Shown here piece after piece: positions 36,933 to 50,630 of a DNA stretch of 64,000 bases. The notes under the pieces were generated by a model, which was given only the letters and a program-made list of their open reading frames with translations, was not told the origin of the DNA and did not search any database. Position numbers and translations under genes: made by a program. Location of the stretch: the NCBI GenBank assembly GCA_028023455.1, contig JAQFVV010000185.1, positions 1,687,239 through 1,751,238 on the forward strand, read 5' to 3'. Every line of letters starts with the position of its first letter. Positions within the stretch are counted from its first letter, which is position 1. The DNA is from Epiperipatus broadwayi (taxonomy: Eukaryota > Onychophora > Udeonychophora > Euonychophora > Peripatidae).

Positions 36933-39019
36933 ACTAAATTAAGTGAATGTGTTAATAAAGAATAATTGGGAATAAGTTCCTCAATTAACATAGTATAAAT
37001 TTGTTTCAAACTTTAAATAAGTAATATCCTGTATAGCACTTCTCTTTAATTACTTCTGATAATTTTAACTAGATATTTTACCTATTAAGTATCTGAATTT
37101 TTCTTAGTTTACGCATCTAACATATAAATCTATATCCATAATGCATATCATAAGTAAACACATTTTATAAAAAAAAATTTTTTCATGTCGAATATAAATT
37201 TAACCTAGAATAAGTATATGAAAACATACCTTTATGATTACAAGGTCATTTAAATATTACTTGATTATACAGCCTTTAACCTGTTGATATAAAAAAAAAA
37301 TACTCATAATTTTACAAATTAGTAAAAAAATCATTACTTAACAAGTGCTTATAATCTCACTGGAAAAATGTTTTTCAGTTGGGCAATTTATCTAGATGAA
37401 GAACTTGATCCGTTCGTAGTTCACGAAGCAAATTTAAAATAAGAAACACATTTTATTATTTCATTTATATAAAAGTTGCCTCCATTCTGGTGCAATTAAT
37501 AAATTAGGCAAAGAAAACATAGCAGCGTTGGATGTTAACTTTTTCTTGAATTAACTGATATAATTTTGGGATCCAAGAAAACAATAAATATTTTAACATG
37601 ACGAATATTTGACGATTGATGATCACTTATACAATTCTTTTCTTTTTACTATTGGTGATACGTATCATTTTTAGCTAGCTGGCTTAGGAATAAAACTAAT
37701 GCGCGAATTTTCCAAAATATTATTATTATAAGGACTGCAGCTGACTTACGTGGATATGAAGTTTTAACGACTCCAATTGATGTATAATATAACATATTAT
37801 TTTATAGTTATAATTAAGTCATTAATGTTTGTACTTTTTATTCCTACTCTAGGAATTGTAATTTGTCTTTAATAAGGAATTCTCCGTAAAATGCACACAT
37901 ACAAATTTTCTGATATTTGCCTTGAGAAAATTTATATTTTCTTTTTAAAAAAATATACAGGTGCATAAGTAAATATCCTTGATCATTAATATTATTTTTA
38001 GATAATTTTCAGTGAATAAAACATATTTTAACGTGGGGAGCTTACATTATTTTCAAAGCAGACAATGTCCTTTAGAAAGAGCGCGAAATTTTCTAGTTAA
38101 CTTTCCTTGGCTTTTCTAATATGTCTTTTTAATTATAATTTTTCTTTTATACCATGAAAAGATTATTAAATAAGGTAAAGTTAACAAATAATTGTTTATT
38201 TCCTGGAAATTACTTATATTGCTTAATTTAAATATAATGACGCTTTCCGTGATTACTGTAGTTAATACGGTCATTTTGAACTTTAGCATACGATAGTATA
38301 TTTTTGCGTATAAAAAGTTTTAAAATAGGTAGATGGCACCAGAAAACAGAATATCTTATCAAATAGGATTAGCCCCGCATGATATTATTAAAAATTTACT
38401 TGACTTATATTTATTTCTGCAATAAAAAATAATAAAAAATTTGTTACCGAATTTCAGTACTGCTTCCTCCTTGTAAAACTATAGTCAGACTAAACTTTCT
38501 TCAAAATTTTGACGGTCTTCTTTTAGCGACCTCTTACAGAAAAATAATCAGTTAATTATACATAAACAAAAGAAAAGGAAAAAAAACTTATTACAGTCAT
38601 ATATTTTTCCATATGATTTAAATGGATTACAGAGTAATTTGACAAATAATGAAAAATAATAAATATACTTAATTAACAATGTTTATTAGTGATGTATAAT
38701 TCTGTCTACATTATTATCTAAAATAATTTAAAAATTACCAGAAGTTATTGTGTTTTATGATAAGATACTCATCTACTCTCCCCCTCTACCCATCCAAAAT
38801 CAATTACTGTTTATAATATGTGCTTTTATACTATATTAAATTGCTCTTATTGTTAATGTTTTAATTAAATTATTCATGCTCTTCTTCAAAATGACATTGG
38901 ATTACCAAATTTTTTTTAGTTATTTGCTTAAAACATGTTAAAGTGAGTAAATAGCATATTTTATTAATCACTTAATATTATTATTATTTTACTTTTTTTT
39001 TTTATTTCCTAGAAAAGGA
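36933..39019. other. AT-rich stretch, no feature seen
   Basis: No repeat, frame or exon-like signal recognised. Confidence 0.5.
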
Positions 39020-39048
39020 TAGCATTGTTTTCCTGTGGAAACAATGCT
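39020..39048. repeat. Small near-perfect hairpin
   Basis: tagcattgttttcc and ggaaacaatgcta pair with one bulged T around a 3-base loop. Too short for a standard microRNA precursor on its own; may be a chance structure. Confidence 0.5.
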
Positions 39049-40507
39049 AAATAAACCAAGTGTCAATAACACTAGGTTACAATATATATATATATGAGAA
39101 AAATCTAATTTCTCAGACATGAGCTTTTGGTATTAATTTGCTTGTACTCACCAGTCAAAAAATGTATACATAAATTGTAGCTCACCAAACAGGATAGTGC
39201 AGGGTGAGTAAAAACAACATGAAATTGGCTGTGGATAATTGTCGCTATTCACTGCACTTTAAAACTCACAAATATCTCATATTCTTTTACAGTGGAAATC
39301 CCAGATAAAGAATGTAATTAATGACAACAACAACAGCAATAATAATTGTCTTAATAGAATATTCTTGTTCCATTATATTTACAGATTGTAATTTTTTTTC
39401 TCTTACGATTCATGTTATGAGTTTAGATATTTTAAAACTTTAAATACTAGCTCCCATTTTAATATTTTAGCTGTATCTCAGGTTTACATTATACTTAACA
39501 TAAAATGATTCAAAAATTCTTACATGCAATATATATTTAAGATGTAAGTAAAACCTTTTATATTAGCTTTATAACTTTATTCTTAATATTTTGTACTTCA
39601 ATCATATATGAAAAACATATATGCAAAACTGAATAAATCAATATTTAGGTGACCAATAATTATTATACAAAACATTATTTAAATCATTTTAAATTTTCTT
39701 CATGTATAAATATTTTATTTATCTTGCACATAAATCTATTTAAGTCTATAACCTTATAATAAAATAATTTATAGTAATTGCATACAGATGAAGTAATGCA
39801 CTAAGTAGAAAAGGGATATTTTGTGCTACCCAAAGTACAAACCACACTAAAAATAAATAAGAATTACTGAAGCACATGTCTTATTACAATGCAAATGGAA
39901 TGGATTATTAAATCAAATAAATACTTATGTGACCATTGAAATTTACTCTTTTTAAAACAATGAATTATAAAATTTTATTATTATAAGATTTTTTTTTGTT
40001 AAGTTAATGCAGTAGTAATGGCAATGAAAACAGAAATGTATTTTAATAATAACAAAAATATTTATTGACAATGTAAATGAAATATGAGATTTAGTACAAT
40101 AGATACTTAAAACAAACAATGATTTTATTTTAACAAATTAAATTACAGTATTTGTACAATTTTATAATAAATATTCCCTTTATGTTTTGGTACAAATTAT
40201 AATAATAGCCTTTGCATTATTTATTAATTTCTCACAATTTTCATCCAATACATTTCTCCAATTATCTTGCACTAAAGATAAAACAGCAAATACATTTATG
40301 CCTATATTAGGCCGTTAACATGATATTAACTTCCTCAAGATATCTGCTGTTTTTCAAAACCAATGTGATAAAGCATTTGTTCTTAGATTACAAAACATCG
40401 CATTGTATAAATTATAAGTACAACATTATGATACTATTAATGACCTTCTGAGTGGTGAGGAAATAGATATAAAATTACTAAACATCACATGAACACCATC
40501 TCTTATA
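39049..40507. other. AT-rich stretch, no feature seen
   Basis: Nothing recognised. Confidence 0.5.
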
Positions 40508-40620
40508 GTCTGGGATATTGGATGAGTAGGCATTAGATAGGGATTTTATGCACAAGCCTTCTGGCATCCATTGATTACTCTGGTTGGCACAAGGTGACAC
40601 TACTATATAGAGAGTTTTGT
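40508..40620 (+). repeat. Partial second copy of the 22812-22979 MITE-like family
   Basis: ggatattggatga.taggcat, tagatagggattttat, cttc.tgcatccattg-like and gcac.a.gtg follow in the same order as 22889-22979, with substitutions. The left inverted arm is missing, so this copy is truncated. Confidence 0.75.
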
Positions 40621-41411
40621 CTTTTTAGATATAAAATTCACATTATAATTCCTAACTGGTTAAAATATTAAATTACAGTAACTAGTAAATAATTTTAAAA
40701 TAAATATGCCTTGGAAATACACTTAGATATTCAATAATACATTTAACCATGTAATTAGGCAAGGTGGATAATACATAATATATGAATAAGCATTTATTAT
40801 CTATGTGCAGGTAGTGCCAAAAGATTAACAAGTCACAATCTCTCTTTCAAGGAGGGCTGAACATATGCAATAGCAGGAGAAAATATTTCAACACCAATCG
40901 CCAAATTAGCATCTGACTCCATGTAGTGTGTCAGTAAATAAATAAGCAAGGCTATACATAATAATAATAATGTAATGGTCAAATATGTACATTCGCGTAA
41001 CAAAATCTAGAGTTTTAGTAAATCATCCCAAGGCCAATGAGAATACGGTGGTGGAGACCACAGGTTTGATATAGCCCTGGTTCCTCTACTATTGCTCTGA
41101 GATTTACCACCTTACAGATGACACATATGAGTCCACAGCAGTATTCTCCTTTATCATGTGCCGGCAGTAGAACATCAATAAAGCAAAAGACTATGGGGAA
41201 ATTTGACATTCTAACTAGTATAGCTATATAGATATCATGTGGCTGGGATATAATTATTAAACAAGGAAGTGATTCTTAATAACTAACACATTAATAATAA
41301 ATAATGACTTAATGATCAGCAACATTGAGACATGATACAGTAGTTAAATGTAAGATTAATTTAATAAAAGTTAAATATTGAAATAATAAATACAATGACT
41401 ATTCGCATTGC
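40621..41411. other. AT-rich DNA; GC-richer part 40805-41210
   Basis: 40805-40960 and 41020-41210 are GC-richer than their surroundings; a 64-codon minus frame (41015-41209) has no recognisable motif. Unassigned. Confidence 0.3.
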
Positions 41412-41735
41412 CTCACTCACAGGTGATTAAAGGATATAATTTACATTTAGGTTTTGGGTTCACATGCAGGTGATGATTTGCTTGGTTTACATATATATAT
41501 GACATGTGAAATCACTCGCAGGTGATGATTTGCTTGGTTTACATATATATATGACATGTGAAATCACTCGCAGGTGATACTAATTTCCTAGTTACAACTT
41601 ATTCGGTTTGTCATATATATTTATATCACTCGCAGGTGATGATTTAGGTATAAGCACTTCGGGTTTATATATAGCATTTCTTATCACTCGCAGGTGATTG
41701 TAGTTTTTAGGTTACAAATGTTTTAATTTACTTAG

Positions 41736-41782
<47 letters not shown>

Positions 41783-41793
41783 TTGCAGGTGAT
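41412..41793. repeat. Cluster of seven E-box-containing palindromic motifs
   Basis: The 16-mer atcactcgcaggtgat, or a close variant, occurs at 41412, 41461 (partial), 41511, 41563, 41625, 41683 and 41778. It has 5-bp inverted ends (ATCAC/GTGAT) and contains CAGGTG, an E-box of the type bound by Snail/ZEB and some bHLH proteins in animals. Copies 2-4 belong to an exact 52-bp tandem unit with gcttggtttacatatatata between them; the later spacers (58-95 bp) differ although the 16-mer is kept. A (TA)n run fills 41741-41778. It may be a decaying minisatellite or a selected binding-site cluster. Confidence 0.8.
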
Positions 41794-44505
41794 GAAGCAA
41801 TTATATGTTGGAAATTACATTTTCAGGAGCCTTAATATTACCTTATAACTTAGTCAAATTGCTCATGACTATCTATGCCTAGTTTATGCTATATAACAGG
41901 ATTTAGATTTGCTTTAGAGCTAGTAGAAGTGATTATAAACATTTATAAAGAACATAATATTTTATTAAGCATGAATAATTAATATATTCTCTAAATAGCT
42001 AATATGCCTATTAAATTAGATTCGAACTCAGATCAAAGCTGAAAAACAATTATTATTGTGGGATGAACTGATGATTGGCAGTCAGACTTCAGATACCAGG
42101 GTGCATAGAAAATATACAATTCTGATTCTCTGAGTCTTGGATGTGTGCCTTTTTCATGGGATTTGTACCAAGTACCGGTTCCCTTTCACTGAACTCATTG
42201 CTGTGGATATAAGAGATATTTTAGTCAAGATGATCAAACAACTAATTAAGTGGGGAGTCTTATGCACTGTTTCTGAGGATGCAGAATGGGGTGGTGTGAA
42301 CCTGACAGCCATCTGGAGGAGATAATTGGCCAAACTAAGAGTAATGATGTAGCCCTAACACATACATCTATTAAAGAATACAGCAACAAGTGAGTATGCC
42401 AAAGCATTTCTTAAGGACACATATGCACCGCTGACTACATTATTATGTAGTAAAATTAAGATGCTAAACAATAGTTTCTTTCATGAAACTACCGTATATC
42501 AGTTCATTTATAGCATTTATAATTATGCTATTAAGGAAAGCTTAGGAATCTAATTTATAAAGCTATCTATATAGGAATTTATAATTCTAGGGCAGAATAC
42601 AGCATATTATGGAAAATTACGATATAGAATTATAGATTTAAGCTGTATTTTATCACTTCAACTGAATATTACTTAAATATTATATTTAAAGCAAATCTAT
42701 CTTAGAATAGCTGTAAGCTTGTAATTATATCGTAAATAAGACATTTTATCCATTTCAAAACAGAGTTTTGGTTTGTGCATTAATATACGCCAAATTACAT
42801 ATATACACATGAGAATATATGATTACTTCTCACTAATGATTTAACTACGAGTAAAACTCCATTTTGAATAAATATAGCATAAACAAATACATAATTGAAA
42901 ATAATAAGATTTGGCATAGATTTAACTAAAAGAAATGTAGATTTAAAAAAAAGATTTCATGTAAGTGAAATCTGAAATTTGGCTTTGTTTTTGCCTAGTT
43001 TAAAATGGAACTTATACGACATTAGCTGAGATTTGATTGATTCCGTTTAGGATAATTTTAAGTTGTTTAAGAGAATTAACTGGGGCAAATATTATCATTA
43101 ATTTAAAATATACAAAATAACTTATAAACTTAATTATTATTTTAAAATAGATCATATTGAATTATACATAATAAAAGTTATACTAAAACATTTAAAATCA
43201 ATTGATTTAAGCAAGCTAAAACTAAATCACTTTTAATAGCTTGAACTAATATGAATACGTAAAACTAAATCAATCATAAATAAATCAGCAAATAAGTTCA
43301 GTAAGTAAACCAATAAATAGGGAGAAATCAAATGTGTTATCAATGCAAATAATAACTCAGATACTAAATCATAAAGCAGTTGATAAATCAGGTATTAATA
43401 AAGATATCTATCAGAAAATCAATCAGTAAATCAGGTAATAACAATAATAAATCAGGCAAGATTTTAGAATTAAAATAAAATAAAATTACATTTAAGAGAT
43501 GAGTTTAAATTACATTATTATTATGGCCATAGATTTTAGATTAAACTAGCATATAAGAATTATTGGACTTTAGTTGAAAGGCTTTAAAATTGAAGGAGTT
43601 TGTTTACCATTATCTTCTTTTCTGCTGGCAAGCTGTTTCACCATCGAGCAACTTATTTTAGGTGGTGGTGGCTCTCAGTGCATTTCTTCCCACATCAGGT
43701 ATCTTTTACCAAGGTCAAAAATGCAAAGAAATTAGCCTTCTACCCCAACTTCATCATCATTACAAATTTTTCAAGAACTTTGTTAAAAAAATAATGTTAG
43801 AATGCCTCAAATATGGATGCCAAGGCTTATATATTAGCTCACCCCCTCTCCTTCATTACATTATTTTTAGATTCACTTTTCCAGCTTCCTCGCTGCCTCT
43901 AAAAAAATCGCAGAATCATGCTGTGATTGTTTTTCTTTTAGGTCAGTTTTAACCTCGGTCACTCACAGTAATTTATTCACATTTCTAATTTTAAATCTAA
44001 TTTTACCCTTAAATTGGAACTAGGTCATTTTATAGCAAGAAGTATTAAATTTTATGAAGTCATCCTTTCTAAAAAAAAACAAATCTAAAAGATGAAAAAC
44101 ATTTTGTTATATATATAACTTGACCATTTAATTTAATGATATATGCACAATTATATAATAATTTCAAATATTACTTTTTAGAATAAATATTTTAAGTAAA
44201 GAAATTTTAATGTTTTAGTCCTGTTAACATTTTTCATTCCTGCATATATGTAGTCTCTTGTTACACATACAATGCATTTTTCATTTATTTATTACCAGAA
44301 ATATATATGTGTGTATTTATGGAGATTTACACATATAGATGCAATTTTTATACTATATGTCAAGATATATGCACACATACAAAATTAACATATTTAGGTT
44401 TAAATTTAGCCTATTTTTTAAAATATAATATTAACATGATATATGAGGATTTGGTGATAGTTATATATATATATATATAGAAATACTACTATAGAATACT
44501 GTTTC
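41794..44505. other. AT-rich region with GC-richer parts at 42060-42360 and 43590-43960
   Basis: 42060-42360 holds a 62-codon plus frame and 43600-43952 two overlapping plus frames; none shows a known motif and I do not call them genes. A minus-strand B-box-like word (gagttcgaatct, 42020-42031) may mark another SINE remnant. TA run at 44463-44480. Confidence 0.3.
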
Positions 44506-44545
<40 letters not shown>

Positions 44546-44547
44546 TA

Positions 44548-44636
<89 letters not shown>

Positions 44637-44641
44637 AATTC

Positions 44642-44740
<99 letters not shown>
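44506..44740. repeat. Compound (AAT)n/(TA)n/(GAT)n/(ATT)n microsatellite
   Basis: Long AAT runs interrupted by a TA block (about 44544-44565), a GAT block (about 44675-44710), then switching to ATT. It abuts the 3' end of the minus-strand LINE at 44745, so it probably grew from that LINE's AAT-type tail. Confidence 0.92.
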
Positions 44741-44744
44741 CATT

Positions 44745-46085
44745 TTTTTAAAGGTACATATCTATACGGGTAATTTTACATGATTCTATCCACTTTACAA
44801 ATGTTAATTAGTCACATTATTGTCCAATCGGAACACAATCTGGACCATGCTTTATAACTTTGCAGTTTGTCTGAGCAGGGACCAAGTAGCTGCATAAATA
44901 TATGGGCTGGTGATCTGCTTGTCTCTAACTTGAATTTTTTTCAACTTATTTTCAAATGTGGCTGGATGCCTTCTGGGATTATTACCAAATATGAACACAC
45001 ACCTAGTGCACCAAAGTGCATATAAGACAAACATTGAGGCCCTTATGGCTAGTACAGACCTGCCTTTGCAATTTGACATAATTTGCATCATTGTAGTATT
45101 TTTTTTTCTGTATTTGCCCTGCAGAATGCATCTAGTCTGCTCCAAGGTCTTGCAGTTGAAAATTATATGCTGTAAAGTCTCCTCAGCAATATGGCAAAGG
45201 CCACAGAATGGATCAACTGACCTGTACATTCTTCTATGATGTAAAAAATATTTAGTAGGTAAAGCATTCAAATTCATCTTGATTATAAAATCTAGGAACT
45301 TAGGTTCTAGTTGCCATTTTTTGTATTGCTTGATCAGATATTTGTTTTCTATTTCTAGTATTGATGGGATCTCTTCATTATAATTATTTTGATGTATAAA
45401 TTTATATATTTCCCAATATTTATACTTTTGGTCCAATTGAGCTGGAATTGTTCTTTCTCTCCTACATTGGTAGATGGTGATTGCCAAAAAACAATCTTTT
45501 GGAGGAGACCTATCTGTAGGTGTTATCTGCTTTAAGTGTCTTAATTTAGGAAATTAAGTGAGTGTAGCAATTATAGCATTCCTTGTTTTGAATGTTTGAA
45601 ATGTTTGTAGGCTATGCAATCCCAGTCCATTTGCTATAAGAGGGCGATTCAGTTTTGCCATTGAAATTGCCACAGTCTTTTTTCCTCAGATGAGCTTGCA
45701 ACATATGGAATTAATGCATGCCATAAATTTTTTTGAAAATTCAACTACAGGCATGTAATAAGTTATCTTGGTTATTATAAGCTTGTTATTCAGTTGCACC
45801 TTTGCATATATGGACAAATATGACTTTGAGAGTGATTCAGCTATGCTTTTGACTTCCTCTTTGAGCTTGGCTTGGATCTGACATGTCATTTCAGTGGCTC
45901 CTAGAAAAAAAGGAAAGCCTAGGAATGGAGCAGGTTTTGCTCGATACATTGGCCCACATGCCATTCCAGTGAGTAGTGTCCAGGCCGCAGACTTTTCTGG
46001 GTTTATGCTCATTCCATATTGTTTTGAGAATTGTTCAAACACTGCCTGAAGATATTGTAGCACTCGAAATTGAACTGACAATAAT
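44745..46085 (-). pseudogene. L1/Tx1-like LINE ORF2 3' half, 5'-truncated
   Basis: Minus-strand relative of the LINE at 53055-57860. From about 46081 the first frame contains INPEKSAAW, FLGFPFFLG and ESLSKSYLSIYAKVQLN, the RT thumb region just after the catalytic box (which is missing). A shifted frame reads KLNRPLIANGLGLHSLQTF around 45580-45660. The last frame (45487-44852) carries a C-terminal CCHC-type knuckle, CGLCHIAEETLQHIIFNC, then ALWCTRCVFIFGNNPRRHP. Counterparts in the other copy are FLGFAFHLG, NGLGLHAIQTF and CYLCHREEETQEHLIHYC. At least one stop near 45555 and frame changes between the blocks make it inactive. A short 3' untranslated part and an A-run join the microsatellite at 44740. 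The clade call rests on the thumb and C-terminal layout and is tentative. Confidence 0.85.
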
Positions 46086-46325
<240 letters not shown>

Positions 46326-49300
46326 GTAGTAGTTACACTCTCATATGTATAATAAAATGTTTATTATAATTAATTAATGCATGTGACCTCACAAAACATG
46401 ATAGTATAATAAATAACATATTATAATTTTAGAGGCTATTTAAATTTTGTGTACCAACTCCCAGATAGTCTACATGTTCACACATACTAATTATAAAGGC
46501 TGTTTTACTCAGTATAACTATTTCATATATCAAATCAAATACAAACCCAAAAAGTAATTATTAATTTAAAATATTTACCTGAATATAATATTTTTTTTAA
46601 AGAAAAAAAATAAAACTTTTACTTATATTTTATCTTAGCAAATCCTTATGCAGCAAATATGATCATAAATATCCCTGTAATAACATATAAAATATTAAAT
46701 CAATAATTATAAAATATAACATTACAATGCTCTAATATAAAGAACAAATGTTAAATTGATAAAAATATTTAGATATGCTAGAGTCTTTTATCCATTAAAT
46801 TAATTGAAAGAGTGAAAATTCTTGTGATAATGAAAATTAATTTGTTTTTTAACAAAGAGTCAATTATGTTGTCTTTTTATCTGAAATGTTATGATAGTGT
46901 TTTATTATGGTGGCCAAAAAACCACCAATACACATATCACAATTCACATTAGGAGTGCCTTAAATCATGTCCATAACTACAATACATTCATTAACAATGT
47001 GTTGTATTCTAGGGAGCAGATCAATAAATAGAGAAATAATTCCATCATAAGTTTTTCATTTTTTCTTAGTTGAGTGATAAAATAAACCAACAATGAACAA
47101 GTAGATTAGTTGTCAATATTTAATTAATAATAATAATATATTTTATTGACATCAGCTGAAATACAAAAATATCAATAATATATTATTAATGATTTAAAAA
47201 AAAGTCAATTTTAATAACTTCCTCCATTAAATTTACAAAAAGATTTTGAAGATATGAGATTTTGTTTAATTTTAAAAACTTGAAAATAATGTATCCCTTG
47301 TTTTCCTTTTTGTTTAAAATGAAAGAAGTATACAGCTATAAAATTTCTATTTGTAACAAGAAAAAAATGTGGTTGTCTTTTATTAATGGTATTTAATATA
47401 ACTTACTTGTTTTAAAGTTAAAATAGCTAAAGTCATAGTAAATAAATTAATTGCTTGTTATATTTGATGTAGAGTTTCAAACTATATAAACACTAAATTT
47501 TAGAATTAGTTATTAATATTTTTTCTCATTTTTTCTGATCATAAACATTGTCAATCTGAAGATAAGCACCCCTGGTTTTATCTCACTCTCAAACCACTAA
47601 TTGTTATATTATTTTGCCAGTTTTATGCTTATTTTATCAAGAAAAATGTGAAATATGATGCTATCCCCATTAAAATATTAATCTGAACATCTGTGATAAA
47701 ACTGTTAAGGTATCATATTTATAAAACTATTTCCATTAGTCTTGACACTAACATAGTCTTTGGGCATAGATAGATGTAACTATTATAGTTGCATAATCAT
47801 CTCAATTTTTTAAAAAAATATGATTGTTAGCAGAAGCAGTTAATAAATTTAGATTATGACTCAAAACTGTTGAAATTTAATTCAATAAAAGGGAGTTGGA
47901 AAATGGTATCTTTAACATACATTGCAATTTAATGCCTATGAAGTCTAATGAATGCAACTTTAGAAAGTTGCATATGTTGAATGACCAAATGTTAAATCCA
48001 TTTTTATTATCAAACAATTAGTCAATTTTGTGTAATATATATATAGTTCTTTTCTTGAATCCAAATTTAAATAGCTAAGAGTAAAATTACTAATTCTAAG
48101 CAATGTCTTTTGAACATTATTTGCGGTAGTTTCTAATTGATTACCATCAGAGAACTTGTGATTATGATTATTGAAGTTCAAGTTGGCATTTTAGATGAAT
48201 GGATACAACATAAACACATGAGTGACTAACATTTTACGAATCATTTATATAATTAAAATGCACGGATTATTTATAATTATAAATAATCATTTTGGTTTTT
48301 TTTATTAATTTTTAATGCAAGATAAATATGCTTTTACATAACAGCCATGGGAATCATATTATGTCATTATGGTATGATGACATGATGATAGAAATAATAC
48401 AACATATACGAAGTAATACTATTACAAAATGTTTCTTTATTTATTTAAATCGTTCATATTTTTATAAAAAAAGACGAAGTTATTTTATATATATTAAAAA
48501 AAAAAACTCTTTTGTCGTATTTTTTATTTTTTAATTTAAAGAGAGTTAATGTATAAAAACATGTTTTGTTTTATTTTAAATTTAGATATATAGTAATTAT
48601 CTTTGAAATAAAAAAAATGATTATTATATTTATTTAAAAAACAAGAATAATTCTTTAATGAAAGAATTCAATAACATATTGTTTCTTAAAATAAAAACAT
48701 TTCTAAAAATACTACAAAACAATAAATTGAAAAAGAATAACATCTGTAAAAAGTGAAAAGATCAGCTTAGAGCCATGACAACTATATTATTGTGAGAGCA
48801 GTGCATAGAAGACTAATATCAACTGTAGAAAAGCGGCAGAGAAAAATTAACTTTGTTTAATCTCTGTTGGTTAAAGTTCTTGCGCGAAGAATGGTTAAAA
48901 AATAGCTTTGCGTCAACAACAAATGTTTAACCCCAAAGATAACTTAAGATTTCCTGGCTATCAGTAGATGTATTATATATATGTGTATAAGACAGCTCAA
49001 AGAATTAAATAGCTTAATAATCTTCAAACAATTTAAAAACAAGTCAAGACTTTTAATAAATACTATTAAAAGCAATTTTATATGAGAAGCTTTCACAAAG
49101 AAGTTTAAATCTGTAATATTGCTACAGGAATTAACAGAAAAAATTCATTTATCAAACAAGACTTTTATCAACTGACATAAAAAGAATTCTATACTGCGTC
49201 TTCATAATAAAATTGCATTCAACTAGAAGGAAAATAATGAGGAAAGTAAAGGAGTAGTATTATCCTTAAAATACATAAATCAGGATTAGGAGATTGCAAA

Positions 49301-50242
49301 TGTTTTTATATTTTAAATTTTACTTTAAAGAATTAAATGTTGCCAAAATTATTATTATGTCTTGTATTTATTATATTTAGATATCTTAGTAAATTTACAT
49401 AAATATAAATGAAAAATAAAAAAAATATAGAAATATCAATGAGGCCAATATTTAAAAATGGGTAATTAATACAAACGTTTAAAGATAATTAAATGTATTA
49501 ATAAAGTAAAATTGATGAATTTCTTTTATGAATATATATATATATTATAATTATATTAAAAGTCAAAAAGATAGACTTAAAGACAAGAAAAAGTTTTTGA
49601 CTGCTATGCTAATTTACTAAAGAATGGAGCAGGTAAAAACATAATACTGTTCTTAAATATAATTTTATTGACAGATACAATAAAATTTGTTATAAAAAGT
49701 GATCAAAATAAATATGAAATATTTAGATATATGATTATATAATAAAAATATATTAAATGATTATAAAATAGTGTTATATTTTAAAATAGTTATAAAAATT
49801 AATAAGATAGATGTAAATACATAAAATTAATTTATATATCAAGGCCCGACTGATTTTAATATATAATGTTTTAAAGTGGTTTTTATAATTTGCTTCACAT
49901 ATTTCTGGGAATATATTTATATGTCATTGTAATCATGTGAATGTAAAACTAAAATATATTAGAAGGTAACATTTTAACAAGATATAATGCAAGATAATAC
50001 AAAGTATTACCAAAATTACCTTTCCCTTTATTTTTGCTATAATATTTTATATAAATCCAATTTATGCAAATCAAAAAAAGATTAAAGTAAACTGTCTCTG
50101 TAGAAAATTGCAGGACAGTCAAAATGAAGGTATATATATATAAACATTACAAGCATAAAGCTAAACTAGTCAATATAAAATCAAAACTACCCCAAATCCA
50201 AAATTAAACCAGACCAACATATCAATAATATTAAAACACAAC
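46326..50242. other. Long AT-rich region, no gene
   Basis: Short (AAT)n near 47130, poly-A near 48498, TA runs near 49532 and 50131. 48770-48965 is slightly GC-richer with no assignable content. Short frames (47960-48181, 48328-48534) show no motif. Confidence 0.45.
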
Positions 50243-50280
50243 CTAAGGTTTCACTGCTACAAGCAGACTTCTCAAGTGTA
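50243..50280 (-). ncRNA. Hammerhead-like hairpin in PLE family C terminus
   Basis: On the minus strand: cttgaga, agt, then hairpin ctgc-ttgta-gcag, then tgaaacc. This is the CTGANGA - stem II - GAAA order of a hammerhead with the first box imperfect. It lies just after the endonuclease frame, as in family B. Short and degenerate, so low confidence. Confidence 0.35.
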
Positions 50281-50630
50281 AAGAACTACCAAAAACTACT
50301 CAATATATATATAATATTAAAAACTACCCACAAATCCATTCATTTCCCACCCACCCTTAAAATTAAAAGAACTGTTAAATAAGTTAATTGCTTCAGAATA
50401 ATAAATTTTCAATAATAAATACTCTTTAATTCTTCTTTTGATTTCATTTCTCTCAAAGAAGACAACCTTAGCTTCATCAAAATCAATAGTGTGGCCTGTA
50501 TCTTTTTCATGGACATACAAAGCAGAACTAAGATATATATATATATATATTGTGCCAAGGCCAATTTGGCACATGTATATAAAATAATTTTGTCTAAAAA
50601 AATTATTAAAATAAAAATCTTTCACAAAAG
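50243..50630 (-). pseudogene. Penelope-like element, family C, endonuclease C-terminus and terminus
   Basis: Minus frame 50625-50317 contains ALYVHEKDTGHTIDFDEAKV followed by RNEIKRRIKEYLLLKI and AINLFNSS. The HExxTGHxIDFDxAKV, then (K)RxxxE and a final INxN-like ending is the usual C-terminal part of PLE GIY-YIG endonucleases. The YIG and cysteine part that should precede it is replaced by a TA run (50532-50550) and unrelated sequence. Downstream on the minus strand is a non-coding terminus with a hammerhead-like hairpin (50243-50280). The protein wording differs from families A and B, so this is a third PLE lineage in the window. Confidence 0.72.

Noticed and set aside
41412-41793. Seven regularly spaced short repeats resembling a CRISPR array
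   Set aside because: Spacers in copies 2-4 are identical, later ones are AT-rich and irregular, there are no cas genes, and the sequence is clearly eukaryotic.
42137-42325. 62-codon frame as a gene
   Set aside because: No recognisable domain, no exon signals and no similarity to other parts of the window; kept only as a GC-richer island.
44504-44743. Frames translating to poly-Asn, poly-Ile, poly-Leu and poly-Tyr (also 46154-46369, 11460-11717)
   Set aside because: They are translations of AAT, ATT and TA microsatellites.
44958-45239. 93-codon plus frame opposite the LINE
   Set aside because: It is the antisense shadow of the LINE ORF2 tail, which has recognisable motifs on the minus strand.
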